Shown here piece by piece: positions 19,885 through 31,732 of a DNA stretch of 64,000 nucleotides. Origin of the DNA: Chamaelirium japonicum (taxonomy: Eukaryota; Streptophyta; Magnoliopsida; Liliales; Melanthiaceae); assembly GCA_947650365.1 (NCBI GenBank), contig CANTAL010000023.1, forward strand, positions 1,061,501 to 1,125,500, read 5' to 3'. The notes under the pieces were generated by a model that was given only the letters and a program-made list of their open reading frames with translations, ran no database searches and had not been told where the DNA came from. Made by a program: the position numbers and the translations under genes. How positions within the stretch are numbered: position 1 is the first letter of the stretch; each line of letters begins with the position of its first letter.

Positions 19885-21649
19885 TCTATTTAGTTGGTTG
19901 TTCTTTTCTTTGTAGTACTAATATTTTGTAGGAAGTGAGGATGCAAAGAAATTATACGGTACTATCCATCCTTAAAATTTCGTACTTTCATTTTATATAT
20001 ATGTCTTTCAAAAATTGTATCATATAATGCTACCATCTCATTCATGAGCATGTCTAATTCATACATTGAGGACAATGTTTAATTTAAGTTTGGGGGTGTG
20101 GTATATAATTTTTGCAAAATAAAATCTTTTTTGCATCTAGTTTCTGCAAAATTGTCAGTTTTTATCCTTTTCTATGTTTTATAAAAAAAAATTAGGATAA
20201 TAGTAATAATAATGCATCAACTTACGATGTAGTGGGACAGCTCGGGATATACGTCTTGGCGTATGTGTGTCTCGTCTATAATCCCCAACCAAAACTACAG
20301 TGTTCGTATAGAAATCTATAGGAATTTGCATTTGCATGTTTTTATTTTATTATTTTTTTTTCTTTTCTTATCGTATTACTTTTGCCGTCCTTTGTGTTCT
20401 TTTCGAAAAAAAATCTATATATATGTTTCACCTTTATTTCAGGTTTTGTAATATAATTTTATCGTACTCGAATAGGACTATAAGGCACTTGGTAATCAAG
20501 GTTTAAAGTCCAAGGATTAGCTAGAAAAGTATGTCTAATATGGTTCTGACCCTTAGTAACCTTTTAGAGATTGTCAAAACAAACTTGACTTGACTTTTCA
20601 CTTCACATCTGGCTTACACCTCTAGGGTCTAGATTCAAAGCTTTCATATCACCTAATAGTCACTTGGAGTCCTAATGAACCATGCGAATCTGGTTCACTT
20701 GGTTTGAAAAAAATATCATTAGAAAAGCGACCAGTGAATTCTAAGGTATAGCGGAAAGGGCTACCTATTAGCATGGTCTAGGACCTAATTATGTAAAAGT
20801 CTTAACCTGTATGCCCTAATATGAGTGAAGCCTGGTCGATAGGGTTATGAGAATGATCCTATGGATGCAGAGTGAATCAAATATAAAGGCAACATGAGGA
20901 TGGCTACCTAACTCATGAGAGCGTTGGCAGCATGTCATGGGCATAGAGTGCAGCTGTCATGGTACAAGTTGGGAAGGGATATATAATTAGATCCAGAAAA
21001 AAAATGAGACTGAAAAAAAAAAAAGAAGATAATAGTGTGAAAGCCGTTGTTATAAACAATGTGGGGAAACTTGAATATCTCATATAAAGCCGAAAGGTAT
21101 TAAGGTGAATATCCACAACTCTCACTAGCCTGTCTAGATTAGCTGGTTTTGACTCAGGTTCTAAGGTCGACTTTGACCATTCTAGGAGATTGTTAGAATG
21201 ATATGAATGTAGAGAACCAAACCCCCAGTTGTGTTTAGCCCAAACAGCACTATGCACTTGAGCATAGTTGACCTTGATCTTTTCTAACGGAAAACTAATA
21301 GTTAGAACCTAAAGTGCTTACTTCGAAAGCCGAAGCTTGGGCTAGATACCTTGTGAGTCATATACCTTAGAAATTCTATTTTTGAGTACTTTTTAATTAT
21401 TCTACGAAACCAAATTTTTTTATTTCTTATTTATATTTCAATTGAAAAAAAAAAGTTTGAATTTTGTGGGTAGATTCACTGCAAACCCTCACGAGACAAA
21501 ACTCGTCCACTAGGGTGACCTAGGGGTTTAACGGCTTGTTGCACATGCTAAGTGCAATCGCGATTCCTACGAAAGTGAGTTAAATTATTTTTATTCTTCT
21601 ATTATTTTCCTCGTTATTTTGTTTGCTTTCTCGAGGACGAGAAAGATTC
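19885..21649 (+). other. Outer element non-coding 3' internal region, with a second PPT-like tract
   Basis: AT-rich, with no convincing ORF. At about 20068-20101 ATTGAGGACAATG is followed by TAAGTTTGGGGGTGTGG, nearly the PPT motif found before the 3' LTR. It is either a central PPT or a relic of an internal rearrangement. Poly-A and poly-T runs occur near 20170, 20350, 21000 and 21450. Confidence 0.5.
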
Positions 21650-21662
21650 AAGTTTGGGGGTG
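21650..21662 (+). other. Outer element polypurine tract
   Basis: AAGTTTGGGGGTG lies directly before the 3' LTR start TGTTGAGCG, after TCGAGGACGAGAAAGATTC. This is the usual plus-strand primer position and matches the style of Athila/Tat elements. Confidence 0.8.
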
Positions 21663-22196
21663 TGTTGAGCGTCCATTTGGTGCGAATTATCCTTTCTTTT
21701 TCATGCACATAGCGTCACTTTGCTACATAAAACTTTCATAATGTACGTAAACTGCATAAGTTTCTTTACACCCGATATAGTAGACTCTCATACGAACCCA
21801 ACGGCATATTGGTTCACTCTCATACATTGCATGCATGAAAGATACAGGGCCCGATAGTCCAAATTATCTTTTTTATCGATAATCGTGTTTAAACCTGACA
21901 AGCGTCATTTCATGTGTTTTTTTCAGGAAATTGATCTGGTTATCGATGCAGTCACCTCAAGAGCGCTATGACCAAGTCGTGGATATTCTCGCGGCAATCC
22001 GATGGAGGCTATACAGCCCGTTTGGAGGCCTGTCTGAAGAACAACGTTGGAAAACGGATAACTATAATGATTCTGATGAGAAAAGACTTCAACAAGCCGA
22101 TCGATGCAATGCATGATACAAACTGGAGGAGGACTACAGACATACAAATAGGCGATGATGGGTTTGATGATGGATTCGGATTACGATGACCAAAGC
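21663..22196 (+). repeat. Outer element 3' LTR, first part
   Basis: Collinear with 1840-2375 with a few substitutions. It is interrupted by the copia element after CCAAAGC and resumes at 55267. The small ORFs here are mirrored in the 5' LTR and show no domain. Confidence 0.9.
22192..22196. other. TSD AAAGC of the copia element (left copy)
   Basis: AAAGC precedes the copia LTR and recurs at 55262-55266 after it. The intact target (CCAAAGCCTGC) is seen in the 5' LTR near 2371. Confidence 0.92.
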
Positions 22197-24562
22197 TGTT
22201 AGGTTTGATAAGGTCTACAGCTCGTAAAACCCTAGGTTTGGCTATATATGGTTGATAGTTTATTTAGGATTGTATAAAGGTACGTATTATTATACGTGTT
22301 CTATTTAAAGAACTTAAAGAGCCATGACTATATAGTAGTCTATCTGAGTGGGAGATTCAGTGGATCTGTCCTATGAGCCTAAATCGTTCACAGCTCTGAT
22401 TTGGGTTGGTCGCCCTATCAGGATAAGCTGTTGGAATGACAGAGCATGAGAATCTCCATAATGGTCATTACCAGGCACAGTGTCTGTGGCCGAACAGAAC
22501 CAACACGGTGCACAGATCGGTGAGCAGACACCGGTGCATATAGCCGTGTTTCTGCTTAGGGTAATCGGTCCTAAACCCTGAGGAACCGTGACCGGTGGAC
22601 TAACCAGTTGCGTGTAACTTTGGTTCACCAACGTGTGAGGGATCTAACCACGACCCAATACCACGGTGCGCTAGGTTACCGGGCTGGCGTTGCATCGGCA
22701 CGCCACTCTTGCAGGCTATCCACATCCTTATCGGGAGGTGCGTTCCTTGGTATGACATACACCGTACTAAACCCAGGCCTGGTGGTCAGTAGTTGAGCTG
22801 TTGACCGGATCCGGTTGCTTGGCCAAAGCGATCGGAGGTGCGATGTGATAGTCAACCTGGAAGGAACCTAGTCATATGGTCACTCGAGTCTGACGGTGCT
22901 CTCCACCGCTCGAGTTGGCTCATGGCACTAAGTGGAGGGACATTGCATTACCAATACTAAGCGGAGAACAGGGGTATGCGAGAGAGCTTAATAAGTCTGG
23001 AAGAATTGGAGTGCAGCCTGCGTCGCACTCTGGGTGGCCACGCAGGTTAACTGGGACCCAGAGGATTGACAAGGACACTCGGGTAGTGTGTCGATCGGGT
23101 TCGGTTGGAAGCCATGAATCCTAGTCCCTGAAGGTTCCACCCTATCCACGATCATTACGGATCAATACTTTTTCCTTGTCTCACAGCATATTATGAGTTG
23201 AAGAAATAATGCCTAATCGTCCTGTGTTCCGTGAGTGCATCACACTGGAGCATGGTGGTAGCACAGGACTAAGTGTGTTCACTAGGGGGCAACCCCAGAG
23301 TAGTGTAGAGACATACGATGTTGCCATTATACCATGAGGAGTCCATTCCATGTGTGCGTGTTGCACTAGAACGCAGAATGCGAGTTTAGTAATTTTTACT
23401 ATGGGGCACCCCACCTTTTACTAAAGGCACCCTAGTAAATAGTAAAAATACTATTCATCATCCCATGGTGTATTGACTTGTTGCTGATGCCGATGAGGTG
23501 CCCTAAGTGTTAGGGTGCATTATCGTGCACGTAGATGGGCCATACATTGTCACGCATGAGGTGAACGACCACTAGATGCATGGGGGCATTTTGGTTATTT
23601 CAAAATGTCCCGCATGCCCTAGTGGCCACCATCCTCACTAGGGATAGCATGCATGGCCATCAAACTTATAATTAAGGGATTAATTCATATTTGAATGATT
23701 TTGAATCATCTTCTTAATTGCAACAATTCTAATATGACAACTAGTAATAAAAAGGGGCATTGAATTTGAGAGTAATGAGGGAGAGAGAGAGGAACGGTTT
23801 CAAATGACAAGAGAGAGTGAGGGGCACGAATTTTTCATATCTGAAAATGGTGCATCTTTCTCATATTTCCGATGAAGAACCAAAGCCCCTTCGCTTATGG
23901 TTCGGATTTTTGTCATCTCTCTCTCTCGGGTTCATCTCTTCTCTTTCTCTCATCTTCTTCTCCAAGTGTGTGTGTGAGATTGATGGAGATCGCTTGCACT
24001 CTGAGGCACTCAGAGATTAGAGTGCAAGGATCCGGGATGATATGTGAGATCGGGTGAATCCGATGAGATTCATTTCTCTCTTGCATGAGGATCCAACTCG
24101 AGATTGCTGCCCAGATTTTACGGGCAGATCTGTACTGTTTTGATCACTGTAGGAGCTATAGAAGTCCAAATGACTTCAAAAAGGTTGCAAACTCTTGGCG
24201 TTGAAGTCTTCTTTCCGGAAAATCAAGTTTCGCTCCGTTCCGATATCGGGATAGAAAGTTACAGCCTTTTCACTGAAGGGTGTTCGTGCAGATCCGAATC
24301 TGTCTTCATCAATATTGAAGCAATTCTTCGCGGTGTTAAATCCCGCACGAAGGTATAACCTACTAACCCCTAGATCTATCATAATGCATACATATGAGAT
24401 ATGTTAATCATTTTGATAGATGACTATAGGGGTTCAATTCGTATTTGTTTTATCATTTACGCATATGATTAATATGAATGAAAATTTTAAAATGTACCGC
24501 ACACCGAAACGATCTTCGGGATCAACTCCACCTTCCGCTGCGCCTCCGATATCATTCCAACA
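22197..24562 (+). repeat. Copia 5' LTR (2366 bp)
   Basis: Matches 29835-30790 plus 53850-55261. A TATATA stretch near 22243 could serve as core promoter but several AT-rich places exist. No protein domain in its ORFs. Confidence 0.92.
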
Positions 24563-24564
24563 AA

Positions 24565-24578
24565 TGGTATCAGAGCCA
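24565..24578 (+). other. Copia primer-binding site (tRNA-iMet)
   Basis: TGGTATCAGAGCCA, two bases after the LTR end, is the standard initiator-Met PBS of plant Ty1/copia elements. It is unmutated although the genes are decayed. Confidence 0.92.
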
Positions 24579-26590
24579 TTTTGGTGTGCGATTCATGAGA
24601 AAATTTTTCATGGAACGAATTGTATGTGCATTTGATTAACGAATGCGTCACCGGGGTTTGCGTAGATCATATATTCATATATGTCGCATGTTATGCATAG
24701 TGTGTTTTGCAGGGCACCGCTATAGTGTGATTGTTTGCTTTCGGGGGTCGGACCCTGAAATATAATTGCATGGTATTTCGATTATTTTTGTGATGGATGA
24801 ATGTAAGGCCTAATGGGACAAGCGCGTGGAGGTTGACCACGGCTTGGTTTTTCCCGGCCCTTATTTCTATTCTTGTCTTTATTCTTCTACCTAGGAAAAT
24901 GTGTACGAACGAGCAATTGCTCGGAGCGTACTAGTATTTTCAGTTACAGGTTGAAGTCTTGGAGGACAAGGATAGATCAGAGATTCATCACTGGAGGACC
25001 GAGCGCGGTGGCCCAAAGTAAGGAATATCTGGAAGATGCCATTGAAGAAATGTCAGAGCATTGCTAGTCAGGTTCAGGGGTCGGACCCTGAACTTGATAT
25101 CAATGGATATTTGTTTTTTCTTTGGTTGGATATTTCTTTAAACCCCGGTGAAAGAATATAATCTGATGCAGTATGTGTTAGATTGTGGGATGCCCTTTCC
25201 CCACTATTCGTGGGATGCCTTTTCCCCACTTGGTCCATGTGACCATTAGGTTAGATCTCCATTTATTGACACCCGTAGTCTAATTGGTGTTTGATGGTAG
25301 TTGGATCCCATAACACTCGGTTATGCCACCGTTAGGTAGAGGTCCGACAGAGGTTGTCGGATGTCCCTAATTGGTTTGACATCGAAACCAATAGTGATGT
25401 GGTGATCATCTACGACATCAGACATCAAGTTACATATGAGGAGTCATACTAATGGGAGACCTTTCCTTGTATATCTAGACCATAGGCTAGGCTCTAGAGC
25501 ACAAAGAGTAATGATCATTTTATTTAGTATCGAAGGCTTGGAGAGTACGTAATGCGATTCTCGGGAGAAAGGTGACAACTGAGTATCCACGGGATAGGGA
25601 CTATGGTCCTTTCCAAGTCTATCTATACTTTATAAGAGGTCTTAACTCTAGTGGGAGCGCGGTATGACCAGGGTCTAGGTCTAGGTTGTCGCAACCTAGG
25701 AACTAAAATACTTGCATTAAAATAACCATCACCATAATTAAGGGATGTGAAAGAGGACTCAGTGTGAGTGCCCCTGGCCTCCACGGCCAATTGCTGAATT
25801 TCTGGGTGATAGGGTATGACTCAACATCCCCCTCGGGTGAGAGTTATGTTCTGTCATGCCGGAGGCTTAGCAGTCTCCTTTGGGATATGGTGGTCACGAT
25901 GCCAGGAGAGAAGGGCTTTTCCCGCCCTCGCGGGCGCCACATGAACTCCCGTGTCGTGATTGCCTAGGCTGGTGGGTAAGCATCCGAAGCACCCGTGAGG
26001 CTACCCGTTGCGTCGCATGGAGATCACGGGGGGCTGGCCAAAAAGGTACCATGGTCCATCATAGTCCGTTTGTGGCAGATTTGGATTGGGTCGGAAAGAT
26101 CCGATGTGAGCGGAGGACGATACACACTGCCCCCTCGGGCGGGTGTATTCGAATCCGAGATCTCGCATACATGGTAAATTACTCCATGGAGATGTCTTCG
26201 CTTTGAGGGTAGCGTTGGCATATGGATGTAATTAGCTTGTTTTAAAAATATCCTTAAAATAAGTTTTAATACAATCTATATTCAACCATAGATCCCTTGT
26301 CCGCTATCCCATTAGACAACTTGATAACGGGTACCGACTTCGTAGACCGGTAATGCCATCATGATCTTATATTTAGGGTTAGTAAACTACAATGACTATA
26401 AATCTTAATGTCCCTAAACCAGACCTATCGGGTCTAGATGCCACTATGGTACAGGATAGGGCATATAACGACTAACGAGAGTCTGTAGAGATGTGCAAGT
26501 GCTATGTCATAGCTTACTTGCAGACAACTCTTCAGAAGTAAGTCAGACATATGTCGGGTCCTCTGATGTAATGTTCTGTTACAGCATCAG
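24579..26590 (+). other. Copia leader region, no gene recognised
   Basis: About 2 kb without a convincing ORF. GGGGTCGGACCCTGAA occurs twice (near 24743 and 25077). A segment at about 26080-26165 (around GATTTGGATTGGGTC and the CCCTCGGGCGGG motif) is repeated in diverged form near 28525-28620. An ancient N-terminal gag could lie here but cannot be traced by eye. Confidence 0.5.
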
Positions 26591-26899
26591 ATGTCTGAGG
26601 GGCACAGTCAAATGACTCGCTATCTCACCATCAAGAAACTCGTCAGCACTAAGATGCTTGATGGAATACTGGTTTGGAAACACATTCTTGGGTTCCAGAA
26701 CAAACTGGTTTTCTTTGAAATAGTGCTAGATGTCGAGGTGATAGAGAACATCTGTCTTGCATCCTTATATGGAACCTTTGAAGGCTTTGTCAGAGACTTC
26801 AGCCTTTACAAGCTGGAGATGACAAATGCGGAACTTCTAGGAGCTATCCAGGTCACTAAGGATGGGATCAAGATTAAAGGTAATTCCTTCAGTGCGTAA
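26591..26899 (+). pseudogene. gag: Copia gag fragment (UBN2-like)
   Basis: A 102-codon open piece. It includes the LVSTKMLDG region, ENICLASLYGTFEGFVRDF, and LYKLEMTNAELLGAIQVTKDGIK. These correspond to the C-terminal half of the copia Gag (UBN2) domain, with the 'SLP..F..F...Y...K...TL.EL...L...E' pattern. The zinc knuckle and protease that should follow are not recognisable in 26900-27500. Confidence 0.65.
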
Positions 26900-27540
26900 C
26901 TTAGGCTTTCTATGAAGTGCCTAAAAGTAAGAACTGATCAGAAACTAAAAACAATGACTGTATAAAATCAGGAGTGGACTCTTAAGTCTGGTGAAGCCTA
27001 GTGCAAAAGTGCTTCCGATATGGCAATAGAAGGGGCATTGGAAGATTGAACATATGGTCTCAGGGTGCTAGGACAGGTAAACATCAACTCTTGGTAGAGT
27101 CGAATTGCCATCTAGTAGCAGTGCTTCTGCTTCTTGAAATATGGACTTCGTGTCTATAGAGATTCAAGGAAAGTAGAAGGCTACTTATTGGTAAGGTGGT
27201 CCTAATATAGATACTGATACCATAACAACTGCAGAAGCTATTAATATGTTATCTTAGATTTTTCGATACAAGGATTTTGATCCTTAGAGATTTAGTTATG
27301 TTTCCTCCAAGCAAAATAAAGGTTTTCAGTTCTAATCGATGGATTTAGTGCATCTTTTAAACTGAATAGGTACCTTCATTGCTAAAGGAATAGTTCATAA
27401 TAATCTCTTTGTATTAAAATCTAGTTCGAAAATAGATTACATGATAACTGTAGTATCTAATTCATATTTATCTTATTCCTTGGGATAACTTAATCCAATT
27501 GTGGCTCCTATGACTTAGATATATTGTCTCAGACATAATT

Positions 27541-28110
27541 CAAAGGTTAGTAAAGGCTGAGTTTCTAGATACAGACCCCTTGGAGACCCTTCCGACCTGC
27601 GAGTCTTGTTTGGAAGACAAAATAACTAAAAAGGACCACTGAGGTATTGGATTTTGCCCATTCTGACGTATGTGGTTCCAAGAGCATCCAGATGGATGAT
27701 ATCCATTGGATGAGTTCCATAGGTACCTAATGGGGCATGGGATGATATCCCAGTTAATTGCTCCAGGGACACCATGCCAGAATGGAATATCCAAGAGAAG
27801 GAATCAGACCCTGTTGGACATGGTCTAAAGAATGATGAGTTTTGCCAAGTTTACTACCCACCTTCTATGGGTTACACCTTGAGACACAGTAGAGTATATC
27901 TTGAATAATATCTCATCTAATCAGTGCCTCATACCCCTGAAAAGCTGTGGTCTGAGCGAAAGCCTATACTACGGCATTTTAGTATATGGGGATGTCCTGC
28001 ATATGTGCAGAAGGACAAGAGGGATAAGATGGAGACTAAGTTCAAGGTGTATCTGTTTATAGGTTATCCTAGAAAAATATAAGGTGGACTATCCATGATC
28101 CTGAAGAATA
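27541..28110 (+). pseudogene. pol: Copia pre-integrase and integrase fragments
   Basis: Pieces in more than one frame. LETLPTCESCL (27580-27612) is the pre-integrase CxxC half of the zinc finger. HSDVCG (27659-27676) is the first catalytic Asp region. NGISKRRNQTLLDMV (27781-27825) corresponds to the copia NG..ERRNRTLLDMVRSMM motif with the catalytic Glu replaced by Lys. PEKLWSERKP...WGCPAYV and LFIGYP (about 27935-28066) form the integrase end. Stops interrupt each piece. Confidence 0.75.
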
Positions 28111-29150
28111 GAAGGTGATCGTTTCTACGAATGCCATTTACCTAGAGCGGGATTCTATTATAGACCATATGTTCACTAGTAAGGTAGTTCTGGGTGAATT
28201 ACTGGATACTAGTGGAGAGCGCATGATCGGAAACGTAGTGGTAATAGATGATGCAGACACTAGTATACCAGAAACTGTAGAAATAATTTACTTTGTACCA
28301 CAACCATCTTGTCGCAGTGGGAGCACCATTAGAGCTCTTGAAAGATTTTGTGGACAAACTTTGTGAATTAGTCCATAAATTCAAGAGGATGGCCCCTTGA
28401 GCTACGACGAAGTAGTGAAATTTTTTGACAGAACTGTCTAACAGAAAGTCATGGAGACAAAGCTTGCATCAGTGTTCAGTGATACTCTTTTGTATCAGGG
28501 TTCATCAAAGCTTTATTAAAGCATATTTGGATTGGGTCAAAGTTAAAGACCCGTGTAAGCGGATCACTGTGCGCACCCTCCCTCGAGTGGGCGTATACTG
28601 AATCTAAGGCTTGCGCACCTAGCAACTTAGCCCATTGGGTAGAAGTTGGCAGAAGAGAGGATATATGATGCAGTTTCCAGGTTTAGGAGTTAGCAGGTCA
28701 GGAATACCTGGCTTACAGAATTGCAAAAGGTTCATTTATGGACTAAAGCAAGTATCCAGGAGAAACAATATCTATCTTGATCAAGTATGATCTATTCATA
28801 CAGATTTGATCAAAATAAGCCAAGTGTGTACAAGAGGAGCGATGAAACTATAGGGGTGTACCTAGTACTTTACATAGACGATGTTCTACTGATTGAAAAT
28901 GAAGTAGGAACGTTGCCTAAGTTAAATGTCTGTTTATTATCTTAAATTCGACTGAAAGACCTTCGTGAGGCGAGTTATGTTCTGGAGATCATGGTAACTC
29001 GAGATCATCAGAACAAGATTCTCACGCTATCACAGGCTATGCATAGAGATATGGTTCTAGCCAGAATCAATATACAAGACTCCAAAAGGGGTTTCTTGCT
29101 AAAGCTTGAAACTATCGAATGATATAAATCATTTGACACCTAAGGAGATG
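28111..29150 (+). pseudogene. pol: Copia reverse transcriptase fragments
   Basis: The clearest piece is GVYLVLYIDDVLLIEN with YIDD at 28871-28882, the copia RT active site, followed by a LREASYVLEI-like segment after a frameshift (about 28950-28995). Upstream RT motifs are heavily mutated or missing. Confidence 0.75.
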
Positions 29151-29820
29151 GCAGAAATACAGAAGGTGCCCTATGCTTATGCAAAGGGTAGTCGTATGCC
29201 ATGAATGTATATGATGCTAGTTATCTGTTGCGCAGCAGGAATGGAGGGTCGGTTTTAGTCGAATCCGGGTCCAGTTAGCTGGACTGATGTGAAGAGTATA
29301 CTCGATATCCTCGTCAAACAAGGACTACGAGTTAGTTTACACTTCACAAGACTTGACGCCGATTGGATGCACAAGATCTGATTTAGCATCAGATGTGTAA
29401 TCTAGAGAATCGACTTCAGGTATAGTTTTCACCTTGGGATGAGAAGCGGTTAGTTAGCAGAGTGTGAAGCTATAATGCATCACGGGCTCTACTACAGAAG
29501 CCTAAGCACTTTGTAGCGTGCGTGACAGGAAAATAGGTGGTATGGCTCGGTAAGTTTATAGTAAACTTGGAAAGCATACCAGAGGCTCAGTTTTTTGTTG
29601 TAATAACAAAGAGCGGTAGCAAGAGCCTAGGCACCACCATAAAGGGGAAACATATCAAATACAAATTCTACTTGATCTGGTAGTTTTAGGAGGAAAGACA
29701 AGTGGCGGTAATCGAGTTAGCATCTATAGATAATGTTGCTGATTCCATTAGGGAATTCCTGCAAAGGGTTTTGGGCAGCATGTAGAAGCTATAGAGCTCA
29801 TGACCGTTTTTCCTCGCTAG
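29151..29820 (+). pseudogene. pol: Copia RNase H fragment
   Basis: About 29600-29672 encodes pieces like KEP-RHHHKGKHIKYKFYLI, matching the copia RNase H segment with the catalytic 'HH..KHI...YH' motif. About 29728-29770 gives NVADSIREFLQR, the usual copia C-terminus (NVADPLTKPL). Confidence 0.65.
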
Positions 29821-29834
29821 ACCAAGTGGGAGAT
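29821..29834 (+). other. Copia polypurine tract
   Basis: ACCAAGTGGGAGAT lies directly before the 3' LTR TGTTAGG, a very common PPT form in plant copia elements. Confidence 0.82.
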
Positions 29835-30790
29835 TGTTAGGTTTGATGTGGTCTACAGCTTGTAAAACCCTAGGTTTGGCTATATATGGTTGATAGTTTA
29901 TTTAGGATTGTATAAAGGTACGTATTATTATACGTGTTCTATTTAAAGAACTTAAAGAGCCATGACTATATAGTAGTCCATCTGAGTGGGAGATTCAGTG
30001 GATCGGTCCTATGAGCCTAAATCGTTCACAGCTCTGATTTGGGTTGGTCGCCCTATCAGGATAAGCTGTTGGAATGACAGAGCATGAGAATCTCCATAAT
30101 GGTCATTACCAGGCACAGTGTCTGTGGCCGAACAGAACCAACACGGTGCACAGATCGGTGAGCAGACACCGGTGCATATAGCCATGTTTCTGCTTTGGGT
30201 AATCGGTCCTAAACCCTGACGAACCGTGACCGGTGGACTAACCAGTTGCGTGTAACTTTGGTTCACCAACGTGTGAGGGATCTAACCACGACCCAATACC
30301 ACGGTGCGCTGGGTTACTGGGCTGGTGTTGCATCGGCACGCCACTCTTGCAGGCTATCCACATCCTTATCGGGAGGTGCGTTCCTTGGTATGACATACAC
30401 CGTACTAAACCCAGGCCTGGTGGTCAGTAGTTGAGCTGTTGACCGGATCCAGTTGCTTGGCCAAAGCGATCGGAGGTGCGATGTGATAGTCAACCTGGAA
30501 GGAACCTAGTCATATGGTCACTCGAGTCTGACGGTGCTCTCCACCGCTCGAGTTGACTCATGGCACCAAATGGAGGGACATTGCATTACCAATACTAAGC
30601 GGAGAACAGGGGTATGCGAGAGAGCTTAATAAGTCTGGGAGAATTGGAGTGCAGCCTGCGTCGCACTCTGGGTGGCCACGCAGGTTAACCGGGACCCAGA
30701 GGATTGACAGGGACACTCGAGTAGTATGTCGATCGGGTTCGGTTGGAAGCCATGAATCCTAGTCCCTGAAGGTTCCACCCTATCCACGAT
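29835..30790 (+). repeat. Copia 3' LTR, first part
   Basis: Collinear with 22197-23152 with some substitutions. It is interrupted at ACGAT (30786-30790) by the Tat dimer and resumes at 53850. Confidence 0.92.
30786..30790. other. TSD ACGAT of the Tat dimer (left copy)
   Basis: ACGAT precedes the dimer's left LTR and recurs at 53845-53849 after its right LTR. The uninterrupted site (CCACGATCATTACGG) is in the copia 5' LTR near 23150. Confidence 0.93.
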
Positions 30791-31577
30791 TGTGGGTGCA
30801 AATTTTGGCAAGAAGTCTGCAAACAGCGGGACCCACCGGCCCTGCCTGGTGGGCCCCCGAGTACCACAGCGGGACCCACCGGCCCTGCCTGGTGGGCCCC
30901 CGAGTACCACAGCGGGACCCACCGGCCCTGCCTGGTGGGCCCCCGAGTACCACAGCGGGACCCACCGGCCCTGCCTGGTGGGCCCTCGAAGACCACAGCG
31001 GGACCCACCAGCTCTGCCTGGTGGGCCCCCCAAGACAGCAGCGGGACCCACCAGCTCTGCCTGGTGGGCCCCCCAAGACAGTAGCGGGGCCCGCCAGCTT
31101 TACCTGGAGAATCCCCAGATGCTGCAGCAGAAACCGCCATTTAACCCAGAATTCCCACCAGAGAATCCTATAAATAGCAGAGCCTTCGAATGTAAAAGGA
31201 TCGATTCTGAAGAAATCGAATTCTCAGTTCTAAAACCAGAGCTCTGAGATTTCCAACTTCCCATCTTCCACCTCTCTTTGATCTTCTTTTTCTCTCGAAG
31301 AGATCAGTGTTTACAGTGATACTCGGCCTGTCGAGATCACTCCAGCATAAGTGTTAGTGAATTCGGGTTGCTCCCTATAGCACGGAGACGTAGGCTTCGG
31401 CTGAACTCCGAGATCAATCTCTTGTGTCAAACTCTCTCTGATTGCCTCTCTGTTTACATATCGAAAGAGGTAACTTCAACTTCAATCAACAGATCGATCA
31501 ACGATCTCCTCGAATCGAACCTTCAATTGACTGGTGCTGCGAGAATCTTCGGGTCGGCACGAAGATTTTCCCCCACA
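30791..31577 (+). repeat. Left LTR of the dimer (787 bp)
   Basis: Begins TGTGGGTGC and ends CCCCCACA. It has six 43-bp units (about 30825-31085; CTGCCTGGTGGGCC spaced by 43 bp) and a TATA box CTATAAATAG at 31168-31177. Frames reading through the repeats on both strands are repeat products. Confidence 0.93.
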
Positions 31578-31580
31578 GTT

Positions 31581-31597
31581 TGGCACCGTCTGTGGGA
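31581..31597 (+). other. PBS of copy A, mutated
   Basis: TGGCACCGTCTGTGGGA; G to A at position 5 relative to TGGCGCC of B and E1, weakening primer pairing. It is the change expected from deamination of a methylated C on the other strand. Confidence 0.75.
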
Positions 31598-31732
31598 TCC
31601 GATCAAAAAGACCAACTCTCCGCTACTACTTGATCGGTCGAACCTACAACCGATCTTGATAGTCAAACTTCCTCGCCCTCTCGGTTGATCAGACAACTGA
31701 ACGGCAATCTCGTTGCACCTTTCGCTCTCTGA

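Noticed and set aside
22371..23414. ORFs shared by both copia LTRs (e.g. 22371-22631 and 30009-30269)
   Set aside because: Their conservation follows from LTR duplication; short, no domain, on the strand opposite to the element.
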